DNA of 64,000 bases from Flavobacterium aquidurense (GCF_001404985.1 NZ_JRLF01000012.1:186001-250000), one strand, 5' to 3'. Shown: positions 16,555 to 26,388, counted from the stretch's first letter. A program made the numbers and translations. The notes: generated by a model from the letters alone, not told the origin.

Positions 16555-17985
16555 TTACTTTTTAGGCGTTAAATTTAATTTTGCAGCTCTATTAATAATA
16601 AAATCATATGCAGCCTGATATTCATTCGGGATGTCACCTTCTAAAATAGCTTCTTTCACCGCTTCTTTCAAAACTCCAATTTCCCGCGAAGGTTTTAAAT
16701 CGAACATTTCCATAATTTCTTCGCCAGAAATTGGCGGTTGAAAATTACGCACATGATCTCGTTCTTCTACTTCGACAATTTTCTTGCGAACAATTTCAAA
16801 GTTCTTATGATATTTCTTGAATTTCGACGGATTCTTGGTAGTAATATCAGCTTCACATAATGTCATTAAGTCCTCTACATCTTCACCGGCATCAAAAACC
16901 AGACGACGAACTGCGCTGTCAGTCACAATATCCTGCGCCAGAACAATTGGGCGGGAACTCATAATAACCATTTTTTGCACAAATTTCATTTTGTGGTTTA
17001 ATGGCATATGCAAACGTTCGAATATTTTTTTAGCCATTTTACCGCCTAAAAATTCGTGTCCGTGAAACGTCCATCCTTGTTTTTTAGTGAAACGTTTTGT
17101 TGGTGCTTTTCCAATATCATGCAGCAAAGCTGACCAACGCAACCAAACATCATCTGTATTTGGGCAAATATTATCAACAACTTCTAAAGTGTGATAAAAA
17201 TTGTTTTTATGTGTATGACCTTCAATTTCTTCCACCTGATTTAAAGCTGTTAATTCAGGTAAAATAATATCTAAAAGTCCGGTTTGATATAAAAGTAAAA
17301 AACCAATCGAAGGTTTATCTGTAGACAATATTTTATTTAATTCATCAACAATTCTTTCGCCAGAGATAATTTTAATACGATCTGCATTTTTAGTAATCGC
17401 GTCAAGAGAGTTTTTCTCGATTTCGAAATTCAATTGCGTTGCAAAACGAATTGCACGTAACATTCTCAAAGGATCATCAGAATAAGTAATATCTGGATTT
17501 AAAGGTGTTTTAATTGTTTTGTTTTCTAAATCTGCCAAACCATTAAAAGGATCAGAAAGATCTCCGAATGTTTTTTCGTTTAGTGATAATGCCAAAGCAT
17601 TGATGGTAAAATCACGACGATTTTGATCGTCTTCTAGAGTTCCGTTTTCAACAATAGGATTTCTGCTGTCAAAATTATAAGACTCTTTTCTGGCGCCAAC
17701 AAATTCAATGTCTGTATCTTCAAAACGTAACATTGCCGTTCCGTACGTTTTAAAAACTTGTACTTTTGGTTTTTTTGGAAGTAATTCAGAAACTTTCAAA
17801 GCCAGTTCGATACCGCTACCAACAGCAACAACATCAATGTCTTTTTTTGAGCCCCGGTTTAAAAGCAAATCCCTGACAAAACCACCAATCACATAACTGT
17901 CTACGTTGAGTTCCTGAGAAGCTTTCGAAATTATTCCGAAGATTTTATGTTCTAATGCTGTTTTATAGTTTGTTTGTATAGCCAC
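16555..17985 (-). CDS. CCA tRNA nucleotidyltransferase with HD domain
   Basis: A 476-residue enzyme that adds or repairs the 3' CCA of tRNAs. The nucleotidyltransferase core has YVIGGFVRD (residues 31-39), the metal-binding DID (49-51) and RRDFTINALAL, then DPLRMLRAIRFATQLNFEIE. An HD phosphohydrolase domain follows (LLHDIGKAPT). The only suitable start is GTG at 17985, which is the exact edge of a GCCACGAATT repeat, so the annotated start seems to be donated by that repeat. Relatives usually begin with an ATG near this place. Confidence 0.9.
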   Translation of the reverse strand: MAIQTNYKTALEHKIFGIISKASQELNVDSYVIGGFVRDLLLNRGSKKDIDVVAVGSGIELALKVSELLPKKPKVQVFKTYGTAMLRFEDTDIEFVGARKESYNFDSRNPIVENGTLEDDQNRRDFTINALALSLNEKTFGDLSDPFNGLADLENKTIKTPLNPDITYSDDPLRMLRAIRFATQLNFEIEKNSLDAITKNADRIKIISGERIVDELNKILSTDKPSIGFLLLYQTGLLDIILPELTALNQVEEIEGHTHKNNFYHTLEVVDNICPNTDDVWLRWSALLHDIGKAPTKRFTKKQGWTFHGHEFLGGKMAKKIFERLHMPLNHKMKFVQKMVIMSSRPIVLAQDIVTDSAVRRLVFDAGEDVEDLMTLCEADITTKNPSKFKKYHKNFEIVRKKIVEVEERDHVRNFQPPISGEEIMEMFDLKPSREIGVLKEAVKEAILEGDIPNEYQAAYDFIINRAAKLNLTPKK

Positions 17986-18140
17986 GAATTCACTAATTTA
18001 AAAAATTACATTTCTTTTCTTGAAGAGAATGAAACGTCCGCAAATTTACAACATAGAAAATGCCTATTATAATGTAAAGGGCACTTTTTTATAGAAATTC
18101 ACAGTTTGAGGTGAAGAATTTTATCAAAATAAAAATGGTA

Positions 18141-18219
18141 GCCACGAATTGCACTAATTTTCGCGAATTAGATTGAATGTAGAAAAAAGAAATTTGTGAA
18201 AATTAGTGGAATTTGTGGC
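18141..18219. repeat. GCCACGAATT palindromic element
   Basis: An inverted repeat of about 79 bp. The left arm is GCCACGAATTGCACTAATTTT and the right arm is AAAATTAGTGGAATTTGTGGC. A second full copy is at 55340-55397. Half-copies are at 17981-18000 and about 52724-52741. It fills much of the 339-bp gap between cca and yaaA. Confidence 0.65.
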
Positions 18220-18296
18220 GAAAATAAAACGAAAAAAGATGTATACTACTATCAAACAAATCAATTGCAATAACATTTTTTTAGAAATTCAATTTG

Positions 18297-18304
18297 TATT
18301 TTTG
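18297..18304 (+). promoter_or_regulatory. -7 box of yaaA
   Basis: TATTTTTG matches TAnnTTTG and lies 20 bp before the ATG of the peroxide-stress gene. No good TTG was found at -33. Confidence 0.4.
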
Positions 18305-18324
18305 AATTCTATAAAAACGTACAC

Positions 18325-19083
18325 ATGAAAATTGTTATATCGCCAGCGAAGTCATTAAATTTCGAAAAAGAATTACCAACTCCTCAATATACAGAACCAG
18401 CTTTTTTAAAAGAAGCACGTCAGGTTCATAAAGTTTTAAAAGAAAAAAAACCGGCTGAATTATCTGAATTAATGTCGATTTCGGATAAATTATCAGATCT
18501 AAACTGGAAAAGAAATCAGGATTGGAAAACGCCTTTTTCTCCTGAAAATGCACGTCCGGCAATTTATACTTTTGACGGAGATGTTTATACAGGATTAGAT
18601 GCGTATACAATTCCGCTGGAAAAGGTAGAAGTTTTACAAAACAAACTTAGAATTTTATCCGGTCTTTATGGTGTTTTAAAACCATTAGATCTAATGCAGG
18701 CGTATCGTTTAGAAATGGGAACAAAACTGCCAATTGGTGAATACAAAAATCTGCACGAATTCTGGAAACCAACTGTTACTAAAGCTCTAAATAAAGAACT
18801 TGAAAAAGGAGAATTGTTTGTGAATTTGGCTAGTAATGAATATTTTTCGGCAGTAGATGTAAAGGCTTTAAAAGTTCCTGTTATCACTCCGGACTTCAAA
18901 GATTATAAAGACGGAAAATTAAAAATAATCAGCTTCTTTGCTAAAAAGGCAAGAGGAATGATGGTTCGTTATATTATTGATACGAATGCCGAAACTATTG
19001 ATGATTTAAAAGGTTTCAATTATGAAGGATATCATTTTGATGCCAATCTTTCTGAAGCGAATCATTTGGTTTTTACAAGATAG
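18325..19083 (+). CDS. yaaA: peroxide stress protein YaaA
   Basis: A 252-residue cytoplasmic protein of the YaaA (DUF328) family, which in E. coli lowers free iron and DNA damage under hydrogen peroxide stress. The N-terminus KIVISPAKSLNFE is diagnostic. Further blocks are NARPAIYTFDGDVYTGLDA, GLYGVLKPLDLMQAYRLEMG, NLASNEYFSAV and FAKKARGMMVRYI. The length equals the family norm. It is a single gene with its own -7 box. No link to an OxyR gene is seen. Confidence 0.95.
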   Translation: MKIVISPAKSLNFEKELPTPQYTEPAFLKEARQVHKVLKEKKPAELSELMSISDKLSDLNWKRNQDWKTPFSPENARPAIYTFDGDVYTGLDAYTIPLEKVEVLQNKLRILSGLYGVLKPLDLMQAYRLEMGTKLPIGEYKNLHEFWKPTVTKALNKELEKGELFVNLASNEYFSAVDVKALKVPVITPDFKDYKDGKLKIISFFAKKARGMMVRYIIDTNAETIDDLKGFNYEGYHFDANLSEANHLVFTR

Positions 19084-19274
19084 GTTTTTTTTGAAAAAGG
19101 CTCAAAGGTTCAAAGTTGCAAAGGCTCTGAGGTACTAAGTTTCTTATTAGAGAATCGGAGATTCGGGCCATATTGTAGGGAGAGATTTTAATCTCTTCAA
19201 ATTCAAGAATATTTTAGGGAGGCATTTTAATCCCTTCTTTTTAAGGAGTAAAAATTCAAATACTAAAATTATAA

Positions 19275-19879
19275 ATGGTTAGATATAGGGTTTTTACAGA
19301 AAGTAAGAAGTTTGTTGTAACAAACAATGTGATTTTATACTCTTCCTTAATCGTTGGATTTTTGTTATTTATTTTACAAAAATATGTTTTTAGTTATTTT
19401 TTAATTCCTGAAAAAATTTTAGGGTTTATTTTGCTTTCAATATGGTTGATAGGAATTTTTTTCGTCATATTTTTTAGTTGGCATACTTATGAACCATTAA
19501 AAGGAAAATTAGATTCCTTTTTAGAGCTTCATGAAAATTATATTGTTGTAAAAAAGGATATTTTTTTTTAGATGAAATCAAATCTATAGAAATTCTAAAT
19601 TTTGATTTTAAGGGTGACCATAATTATGGTGGAAAAGGAAATTATAATGGAACGTTATCAAATGGAATTGGAAATCTTTTCAAAATAAAATTAATTTCAG
19701 GGAAAAATGTAGAAGTTCACTTTCAACAAGATAAAAATAATGAAATGGCTTCCGCAAAAAAAGAATTAGTTAATTATTACCAAAAAGGAAAAATTTCTTT
19801 GAAGAATTTTGCTGAAGTTTTAGGTTACAAAGAATCTGATCTAGATATAATTGAATCAACTATAAAATATTACTCCTGA
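19275..19879 (+). pseudogene. membrane protein gene with frameshift in a T run
   Basis: The first frame (19275-19571) encodes 98 residues with two membrane helices and stops just after a run of nine T (19561-19569). The frame starting at 19571 then continues without a stop to TGA at 19877-19879 with clearly coding text (DEIKSIEILNFDFKGDHNYG; KGKISLKNFAEVLGYKESD). One extra T would fuse both into a ~201-residue protein. This is a frameshift mutation, a sequencing error in the homopolymer, or phase-variable or slippage control. No family is recognised. A terminator follows directly. Confidence 0.65.
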
Positions 19880-19894
19880 ATCAAATAAAAAATA

Positions 19895-19928
19895 AAAAAG
19901 CCGGACTAATTAAATAGCCCGGCTTTTT
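19895..19928. terminator. bidirectional terminator
   Basis: AAAAAGCCGG (19895-19904) pairs with CCGGCTTTTT (19919-19928). It lies between the convergent frameshifted membrane gene and the emrB-like gene and serves both. Confidence 0.85.
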
Positions 19929-19949
19929 CGTATTATAAATCAATTATTA

Positions 19950-21536
19950 TTAATGCATTGCATCAGCAGGATTAATTTTGTTTTTTCCTTTTTTAATGAA
20001 AAGAATAATTGGTATACAGAATAAGAACATGATTCCCAGATACATAAATATATCCATGTATGACATCACTGTACTTTGTTTCAAGACTGCGTAATCTATT
20101 GCCTGATAGGCTTTTTTAAGGGCAACATCAGCACTATAGCCTTTCGCTTCAAAAGCTCTTTGCATTCCTATAATGCGTTGTTGAACCTGATAATTGGCAG
20201 GATCTAAATTCGTTAATAAATTAACTCTGTGTTCCTGGCTTAAACGAGTGATAAAAGTGGTAATGATTGCAATACCAAATGATCCTCCTAATTGTCTCAT
20301 CATTCCGGTAAAAGCAGCTCCTTCACCAATATGTTTTCCTTTTAATGTAGAAAGCGAAAGTGTTGTAATTGGTACAAAAAGTAATCCTAATCCAATTCCT
20401 CTTAAAATCAAAGGCCAATACATATGTTCAACTCCGGTATCAGGCGTAAGACGGTTTCTCATCATAAAGGTAAAGAAGAAGAAAATTAAAAATCCTATTC
20501 CAACCATATATCCTTGCGGAACCCCTTTTTGAATCATATTACCTACAAATGGCATCATGATCGCTGTTGTAATCGATCCCGGAATCAATAATAATCCGGC
20601 ATCAGTGGCTGTCCATCCTAAAATTGACTGCGTGTAAATTGGGATAATCAAAGTTGATCCGTATAAACCAAAACCAAGAATAAAACACATTACGGTTCCA
20701 ATTCTTAAGTTACCATCTTTTAAAACACTTAAGTTTACAATTGGATGTTTATAAGTAAGCTCTCTCCATACAAATAAAATTAATCCAAGAACTGTAACTA
20801 CACTTAAGGTTACAATAAGCGAATCATTAAACCAATCATCTTGTTGTCCGTGTTCCAAAACGAATTGTAACGATCCAATAAATGCGGCTAATAATATAAT
20901 TCCCCACCAGTCAACCTGATTTGCTTTTAATTTTTCTCCATATTTAGGACTTCTTACAAAAGTAAGTGCCAGAATTGTAGCAATAATTCCTAACGGAATA
21001 TTGATATAAAATATATAAGGCCAAGAGTAATTATCTACTAAATATCCTCCTAAAGGCGGGCCTAAAGTTGGACCAACAATTACACCCATTCCGTAAATAG
21101 CTTGCGCCATACCACGTTTTGCCACAGGATAACTTTCGGTAATAATCGTTTGAGCTGTTACAAGCAGGGCACCACCACCCATACCCTGAACAAATCTAAA
21201 GGCGACCAGTTCCCAAATATTACTGGCGTTACCACACAAAAAGGAGCAGACTGTAAATATTATGATAGAAGCCACAAAATAGTTACGTCTCCCAAATTGC
21301 TGCGAAAGCCAACTCGTCATCGGAATTACAATTACATTCGCAATTGCGTATGCTGTAATTACCCAAGCCACATCAGTCAAAGTAGCACCAAGGCTACCTC
21401 GCATGTCTGTTAGTGCTACGTTTACAATCGTGGTATCTACAATTTCCAGCAGTGCACAAAGTACTGCAGTAATCGTAATGATCACACGTCTATAACCGTA
21501 TTCTACTAAATCGTCGTCTCCTTGTACTGCTGTCAT
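19950..21536 (-). CDS. MFS drug exporter, DHA2 (EmrB/QacA) type
   Basis: A 528-residue inner-membrane proton antiporter with 14 helices. It has the DHA2 motifs LEIVDTTIVNVALTDMRGSL in helix 1, WVITAYAIANVIVIPMTSWL, LSQQFGRRNYF, and the antiporter motif C region GVIVGPTLGPPLGGYLVD. It is the pump of a tripartite set with the membrane-fusion gene upstream (4-bp gap) and a TolC gene, all under a TetR regulator. Drugs, bile-like compounds or fatty acids are likely substrates by family; the real ones are unknown. Confidence 0.95.
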   Translation of the reverse strand: MTAVQGDDDLVEYGYRRVIITITAVLCALLEIVDTTIVNVALTDMRGSLGATLTDVAWVITAYAIANVIVIPMTSWLSQQFGRRNYFVASIIIFTVCSFLCGNASNIWELVAFRFVQGMGGGALLVTAQTIITESYPVAKRGMAQAIYGMGVIVGPTLGPPLGGYLVDNYSWPYIFYINIPLGIIATILALTFVRSPKYGEKLKANQVDWWGIILLAAFIGSLQFVLEHGQQDDWFNDSLIVTLSVVTVLGLILFVWRELTYKHPIVNLSVLKDGNLRIGTVMCFILGFGLYGSTLIIPIYTQSILGWTATDAGLLLIPGSITTAIMMPFVGNMIQKGVPQGYMVGIGFLIFFFFTFMMRNRLTPDTGVEHMYWPLILRGIGLGLLFVPITTLSLSTLKGKHIGEGAAFTGMMRQLGGSFGIAIITTFITRLSQEHRVNLLTNLDPANYQVQQRIIGMQRAFEAKGYSADVALKKAYQAIDYAVLKQSTVMSYMDIFMYLGIMFLFCIPIILFIKKGKNKINPADAMH

Positions 21537-21540
21537 TATT

Positions 21541-22620
21541 TTATTTTAAATGTACGTCTACGTCAACATTCATCCCTGGTCTTAGTAATTTTACTTTTTC
21601 AGGATCGTTTGATTCATCTAAACTAATTTTTACAGGTAATCTCTGAATTGTTTTTACGAAGTTACCAGTCGCGTTATCAGGAGGTAATAATGAAAAACGT
21701 GATCCTGTAGCAGGAGAAAATGAAGTTAATGTACCTTTGAATTCATATTTAGGATAAGCATCAACTTTTAAGCTTACTTTTTGTCCCACAACCATTTTGT
21801 TCAATTGTGTTTCTTTAAAGTTTGCAACAACCCAAGCTTCGTTGTTATTGATAATATAAAATAATGATTGTCCTGGCTGAACCAATTGTCCAGGCTGAAT
21901 ATCTACTTTAGAAACCTGACCATCAATTGCTGCAGTTACAACAGTATATGTTAAGTTTAAATGTGCAACATCCAACATCGTTTTTGCTCTTTTGATATTT
22001 GCAGCAGCAACTTCAGTTTGTTTGTCTGAAACTTTAGATTTAGACTGGATCACTGATTTTTGGTAAGAACTTGCTCTTTGTTGTTGCTCTAAAACACGTA
22101 CTTGATTTTCAGCTTCATCTTTTGCAGATAATGCCTGCTCATATTGTTGTTTTGTAATTGTATGCGTTTTATACAAATTGCTGTAACGGTTATAATCGTT
22201 TGTAATTTGTCTCAATCTAATTTTAGCACTTTCGATAGAACCACTTGCAGATCTCATTTGAGCATCAGAAACTGAGATGTTTGCATTTGCACTTCCAATG
22301 TCGGCTTTTGCAGCTTCATATTGACCTTCAGCACCTAATAATGCAGCATTAGCTTCATCAATCTTTAATTGGTAATCTCTTTTATCGATAGTAAATAATG
22401 TATCTCCTTTTTTTACAAAGTCATTATCTTTTACATACACTTTGCTAATATATCCAGATACTCTAGGAATAATTGGATTCATTTTTTTCTCGATTTGGGC
22501 ATCATCTGTTTCTTCATGAGCCAATGAGTGCATGTATTTTGTTATTCCGTAAGTTCCGCCCACTAAAATCAATACGGTTAGTATGATGATGAATTTAGTA
22601 TTTGTTTTTTTCTTTTCCAT
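21541..22620 (-). CDS. HlyD/EmrA family membrane-fusion protein
   Basis: A 359-residue periplasmic adaptor anchored by one N-terminal helix (residues ~8-28). It has a split biotinyl-lipoyl domain (VSGYISKVYVKDNDFVKKGD and TAAIDGQVSKVDIQPGQLV), a long coiled-coil hairpin between them (residues ~85-200) and a beta-barrel end (LRPGMNVDVDVHLK). It links the MFS pump to the TolC channel. Order and spacing, 12 bp after tolC and 4 bp before the pump, fit one transcript. Confidence 0.95.
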   Translation of the reverse strand: MEKKKTNTKFIIILTVLILVGGTYGITKYMHSLAHEETDDAQIEKKMNPIIPRVSGYISKVYVKDNDFVKKGDTLFTIDKRDYQLKIDEANAALLGAEGQYEAAKADIGSANANISVSDAQMRSASGSIESAKIRLRQITNDYNRYSNLYKTHTITKQQYEQALSAKDEAENQVRVLEQQQRASSYQKSVIQSKSKVSDKQTEVAAANIKRAKTMLDVAHLNLTYTVVTAAIDGQVSKVDIQPGQLVQPGQSLFYIINNNEAWVVANFKETQLNKMVVGQKVSLKVDAYPKYEFKGTLTSFSPATGSRFSLLPPDNATGNFVKTIQRLPVKISLDESNDPEKVKLLRPGMNVDVDVHLK

Positions 22621-22632
22621 GAGAGCTATCGA

Positions 22633-23952
22633 TTATATTTTAGAAAGATTGAATGATTGTGATAATTGTCCTGATACTGAAAGTAATTCGTAATATTTTT
22701 GAATTATAGTTGCTTTAGATACAGCAGTATTGATTTTAGCGCTTAATTGCTCAACATCAGCCTCAACCAAATCATTGGTGTCCGCTAAACCATTGTCGAA
22801 CTTATCTTTTACAAGTCTGTAATTTTCAGATGCCTGTTGAAGCGCTTCGTCATAAACAACACTTTGATTAATAGCAAGGTCATAATCTTCAATAGATTTT
22901 TGAACCTCAACTTTAATGCGATCTGTCATTACAGCTTCTGTATTCTTAACTTCTAATGCTCTGCTTTCAGCTTCTCTTACATGAGCACTATTTTTGTAAA
23001 TTCCAGAGATATCATACGTTAAGCCCAAACCAAAGTTCATGGCATATTTTACAGTAATAATATCTTTAAGGTCTAAAGCAGTATAACCTCCAAGTAATGC
23101 TAATGTAGGATAGTATGCAGCCTTTGCGACTTTAATATTTGCTTCAGAAGCTTTTTGTTGAAAACGAATCGCTTCTAAATCTTTTCTGTTTTGTAATGCT
23201 AAAGCATCAGATGTTGGAGCATTACTAGTTTTTAAATTAAAGAAATCATCTTCATTAACCTGAAGTTTTGTACTTGGATCCAGCTTAAGTAAAGTAGTTA
23301 GATAAAAGTTGATGTTATTAAGGTTATTAGTAGCTTCATCAATAGATAATTGTGTTTTTGAAACTAATAATTGTGACTTTAATAAATCATTTCTTGGGAT
23401 GATTCCGTTTTTCTCTAATTCTGTAAAATCAGTAACACGCTGTTTGGCGCTTTTTTGATTTTCATTTAAAACATCCAAAGTTTTTTGAGCTTTGTATAAA
23501 GCAGTATAATATGTAATAACTCTTAAAGCTACATCTTCTCTTGTTTTAGAAGCATTTGCATTTTCAGCTTCATATAAGTTATCATATGCACTAATGCTAT
23601 TTTGAATTTTAAATCCGGCAAAAAGAGGCAGACTTAAATTAGCCATTCCAATCATTGCTCTGTCAGGAGATGCCAAAGATGCATTTTCTCCCTGATTAGG
23701 CATATCAATCGATGCTTTTGTAAGGCGTTGATATTGTCCTGAAACTTTAATATCAGGATATTGATTGTTTTTTACCGATTGTAATTCGTACTTTTTTGTG
23801 TTTACCTTAGTGCTGGCAAGCGTAACTTCGTTACTTTTTTCCCAGGCCAATTTAACGGCTTCGTCCAAGGTTAAACTTGTTTTTTCTTGTGCTTCTATTG
23901 ATGAAATTCCGATAAAGAAAATCCCAAAGAGCATTAATTGACTAATTTTCAT
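22633..23952 (-). CDS. TolC family outer-membrane channel
   Basis: A 439-residue protein with signal peptide ending IEAQEKT. It has two repeats of alpha-hairpins with beta strands, as in TolC/OprM (SLTLDEAVKLAWEKSNEV; NLSLPLFAGFKIQNSISAYD; LGLTYDISGIYKNSAHVREA; VKDKFDNGLADTNDLVEAD). The ATG at 23952 gives a proper signal peptide; the longer frame begins at a TTG. The start lies inside the 3' end of the TetR gene (11-bp overlap), so translation is likely coupled. Confidence 0.94.
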   Translation of the reverse strand: MKISQLMLFGIFFIGISSIEAQEKTSLTLDEAVKLAWEKSNEVTLASTKVNTKKYELQSVKNNQYPDIKVSGQYQRLTKASIDMPNQGENASLASPDRAMIGMANLSLPLFAGFKIQNSISAYDNLYEAENANASKTREDVALRVITYYTALYKAQKTLDVLNENQKSAKQRVTDFTELEKNGIIPRNDLLKSQLLVSKTQLSIDEATNNLNNINFYLTTLLKLDPSTKLQVNEDDFFNLKTSNAPTSDALALQNRKDLEAIRFQQKASEANIKVAKAAYYPTLALLGGYTALDLKDIITVKYAMNFGLGLTYDISGIYKNSAHVREAESRALEVKNTEAVMTDRIKVEVQKSIEDYDLAINQSVVYDEALQQASENYRLVKDKFDNGLADTNDLVEADVEQLSAKINTAVSKATIIQKYYELLSVSGQLSQSFNLSKI

Positions 23953-24571
23953 AAACAAGTAGCGCTTTTATAGTTTGTTGAATGTGCTTTGTAAGACTGG
24001 TTTTAATATAATCATTGTACAATGCGTCTGTTTTTAGATTCAATAATTCTTCGAAGAAAGGTTTATTCATATGAAAGTGAAAAAAGGTTCCAATGATAGT
24101 AGGAGTAATAAGCGGAATGATAACATCTTTCCTGAAAACACCTTTTGACTGACCTTGTGTAATAATACTTTCAACAGATTTTAAATTTCCTTTTTTTAAT
24201 TCTGTAAAAGCTGCCATGCTTTTTTCTCTGTTTTTTGAGTTCAGTTCAAAATGTAAAACCCTGAAAATTCCTTTGTTACAGCTAATTCTGTTAATGTAAA
24301 TTTCGATTAATTTATTGACTTTTTCAATAGGTTCGAGATTTTCCTGTAATAAATTTTCCAGTTGTAGTTTTAAATCTGATGTTTTGTAGATAATTAAAGC
24401 CTCTAGCAATCTTTCTTTAGAACCAAAATAATACGAAACCATTGCAATATTTATTTTTGCATGTTTGGAGATATCCCGTATCGATGTACCTTCAAATCCT
24501 TTTTCAGAAAATAGCTTTTCAGCAACCTCAAGAATCTGAATTTTTTTATCGTTAAATTCGAAGTTTGACAT
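23942..24571 (-). CDS. TetR/AcrR family regulator of the efflux operon
   Basis: A 209-residue repressor with the HTH at residues ~10-55: LEVAEKLFSEKGFEGTSIRD and ISKHAKINIAMVSYYFGSKE. The ATG at 24571 is used; the longer frame starts with TTG and would run through the promoter. It is the first gene of the efflux operon, and its own promoter contains two matching 16-bp palindromes (24598-24630). It therefore probably represses itself and the whole operon, and is released by a pump substrate (inference). Confidence 0.93.
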   Translation of the reverse strand: MSNFEFNDKKIQILEVAEKLFSEKGFEGTSIRDISKHAKINIAMVSYYFGSKERLLEALIIYKTSDLKLQLENLLQENLEPIEKVNKLIEIYINRISCNKGIFRVLHFELNSKNREKSMAAFTELKKGNLKSVESIITQGQSKGVFRKDVIIPLITPTIIGTFFHFHMNKPFFEELLNLKTDALYNDYIKTSLTKHIQQTIKALLVYEN

Positions 24572-24592
24572 GGTATTGTTTCTAATCGGGTA

Positions 24593-24630
24593 CAAAATTA
24601 AACAAGCGTTTAATTTAAACAGTTGTTTAA
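24593..24630 (-). promoter_or_regulatory. double operator and -7 box of the efflux operon
   Basis: Two 16-bp palindromes, TTAAAC-4-GTTTAA each, lie at 24598-24613 and 24615-24630, separated by one base (17 bp centre to centre). On the minus strand a -7 box TAATTTTG (24593-24600) overlaps the first. The TetR start is 27 bp downstream. The layout is that of an autoregulatory operator that blocks RNA polymerase. Confidence 0.8.
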
Positions 24631-24696
24631 TTTTATTTTAACATAATTTTAACAGAAAACCATGTAGTAATTTGAAACTGTTTTTTGCCTTTAAAA

Positions 24697-26388
24697 CTAC
24701 TCAGATCCATTGATTTCTTTGACTTTTATGTAAAAATTAATATCTACTTGTAAAGGATTTATATTATTTTGTAACTCTGCTTTCGTTGTTTTCCAACTTG
24801 TATTTGGATAAATCCAAACATCTTTTGTCAAGTTTGTTTTAATAGGCATAGCAAAATTTTCGTTGCAATTTGCATAGCGATATATCAATTCACCATTATG
24901 TACTTTATATTCAAAAACCGGAACATTGTTCGTTCTAAGATATTGATCAAAAAGATATTTAAAATCAATTCCTGATGATGCGCTTATATAATTTTCTATC
25001 TCATTTGTTGTAACCACTTTATGATAGAAAGTGCGATTTAAGCCTTGTAATATTTCGAGAAATTTCGAATCATTATTTACAATCGTTTTAATCATATGTA
25101 AAATTGCCCATCCTTTTACATAATTATCCTGACTTCCATCTTCATTTATGCCGTATCGCGCAATAATAGGTTTGTCGTTTGCTATAGTTCTAAATCTGCC
25201 AGCCATAAATTCATTTCCGGCCTGTTTACCTGATATGTCTGCAATAATGAGTTCTTCTGCCAGACCTGAAAAGCCTTCCTGAATCCATCTGTCAGCGATA
25301 TCTATAGCGGTAATACTATTACCAAACCATTCATGGGCCATTTCATGAACGATAATTTTATCTGTTTTTTTGCCCCAGCCCGTATTAGAAATATCTCCTC
25401 CTTTTTTATTGGTTCCTCTTTTGTAGGAACTGCCATATGCAATCGCACTTTGATGTTCCATGCCAATATAAGGCGCATCAACCATTTTAAAACCGTCTTC
25501 ATAAAAAGGGTAGGGACCAAACCAATGTTCCAGAGATTTCATGGTTGTGTTTACCTCAGGAATCATATGATTTTCAGCTTTTTGTTTGTTGTAATCAAGA
25601 AAGTGGTAATTCATGGATAAATTTCCTTTTTTACCTTTATAAACCTTGCTGATATTTACATAATTACCTACATAAAATGAAATCGCATAATGACTTATTG
25701 GGTTTTTAACTTCCCATTTATAAGTAGATGTATTATTACTGTTTTTGGTTTTATTTTTTAAACGTCCGTTTGCTATTGCACTTAAATTATCCGGAACCGT
25801 AATAGAAATTGTAGCTCCTTTGTCAGGTTCGTCATACATCGTGTTTTTGCAGGGATACCACAAACTGGCTCCTTTATATTGGCATGCAACTGAAATCCAT
25901 GGACGATTTAATGAATCTTTTGCCCAAACTAATCCGCCATCCCACGGTGGTTTAATAGATTCTGTGGGTTTGCCCGAATAATAAATGGTAATTTTATTTT
26001 TTTTAGAAGCTTGATTTTGTGGAATTTTCAAGTACCAGATATTCTGATTTTGTGTATAATCGACTTTTTTACCTTTTTGAAATACGCTGTCTATTTTAAG
26101 CGGACTTAGTAAATCAATCTGCATTAAATGAGAATGCTTCTTGCTTGTAATATTATACTCAATTACATTTTTTCCTGTGATCGTTTTATTGATGTAATCA
26201 GGATTAATACTTAAGTCATAATGTTGAATATCCCACCAAATTCTTTCCGGAGTAATAGAGCCATTAAGTGTATCGTGCTTAGTTGGGATTCTAAGAGATG
26301 TATTTTCCTGTGCCTGAAGCGAGCAAAGCAACAAATTCAGAATAAAAAGAAAAGATGTTTTTTTATTAATTATCAAATATATCAGCAT
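24697..26388 (-). CDS. M1 family metallopeptidase
   Basis: A 563-residue exported aminopeptidase-like enzyme. A signal peptide (up to LQAQENT) precedes an N-terminal beta domain. The M1 substrate motif appears as APYIGMEHQSAIAYG. The zinc site is VHEMAHEWFGNS (near residue 347), with the third ligand Glu in WIQEGFSGLAEEL. A second M1 enzyme is encoded at 58090-59961. It is likely periplasmic or outer-membrane associated. It is not part of the efflux operon, being separated by about 125 bp that hold the TetR operators. Confidence 0.93.
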   Translation of the reverse strand: MLIYLIINKKTSFLFILNLLLCSLQAQENTSLRIPTKHDTLNGSITPERIWWDIQHYDLSINPDYINKTITGKNVIEYNITSKKHSHLMQIDLLSPLKIDSVFQKGKKVDYTQNQNIWYLKIPQNQASKKNKITIYYSGKPTESIKPPWDGGLVWAKDSLNRPWISVACQYKGASLWYPCKNTMYDEPDKGATISITVPDNLSAIANGRLKNKTKNSNNTSTYKWEVKNPISHYAISFYVGNYVNISKVYKGKKGNLSMNYHFLDYNKQKAENHMIPEVNTTMKSLEHWFGPYPFYEDGFKMVDAPYIGMEHQSAIAYGSSYKRGTNKKGGDISNTGWGKKTDKIIVHEMAHEWFGNSITAIDIADRWIQEGFSGLAEELIIADISGKQAGNEFMAGRFRTIANDKPIIARYGINEDGSQDNYVKGWAILHMIKTIVNNDSKFLEILQGLNRTFYHKVVTTNEIENYISASSGIDFKYLFDQYLRTNNVPVFEYKVHNGELIYRYANCNENFAMPIKTNLTKDVWIYPNTSWKTTKAELQNNINPLQVDINFYIKVKEINGSE

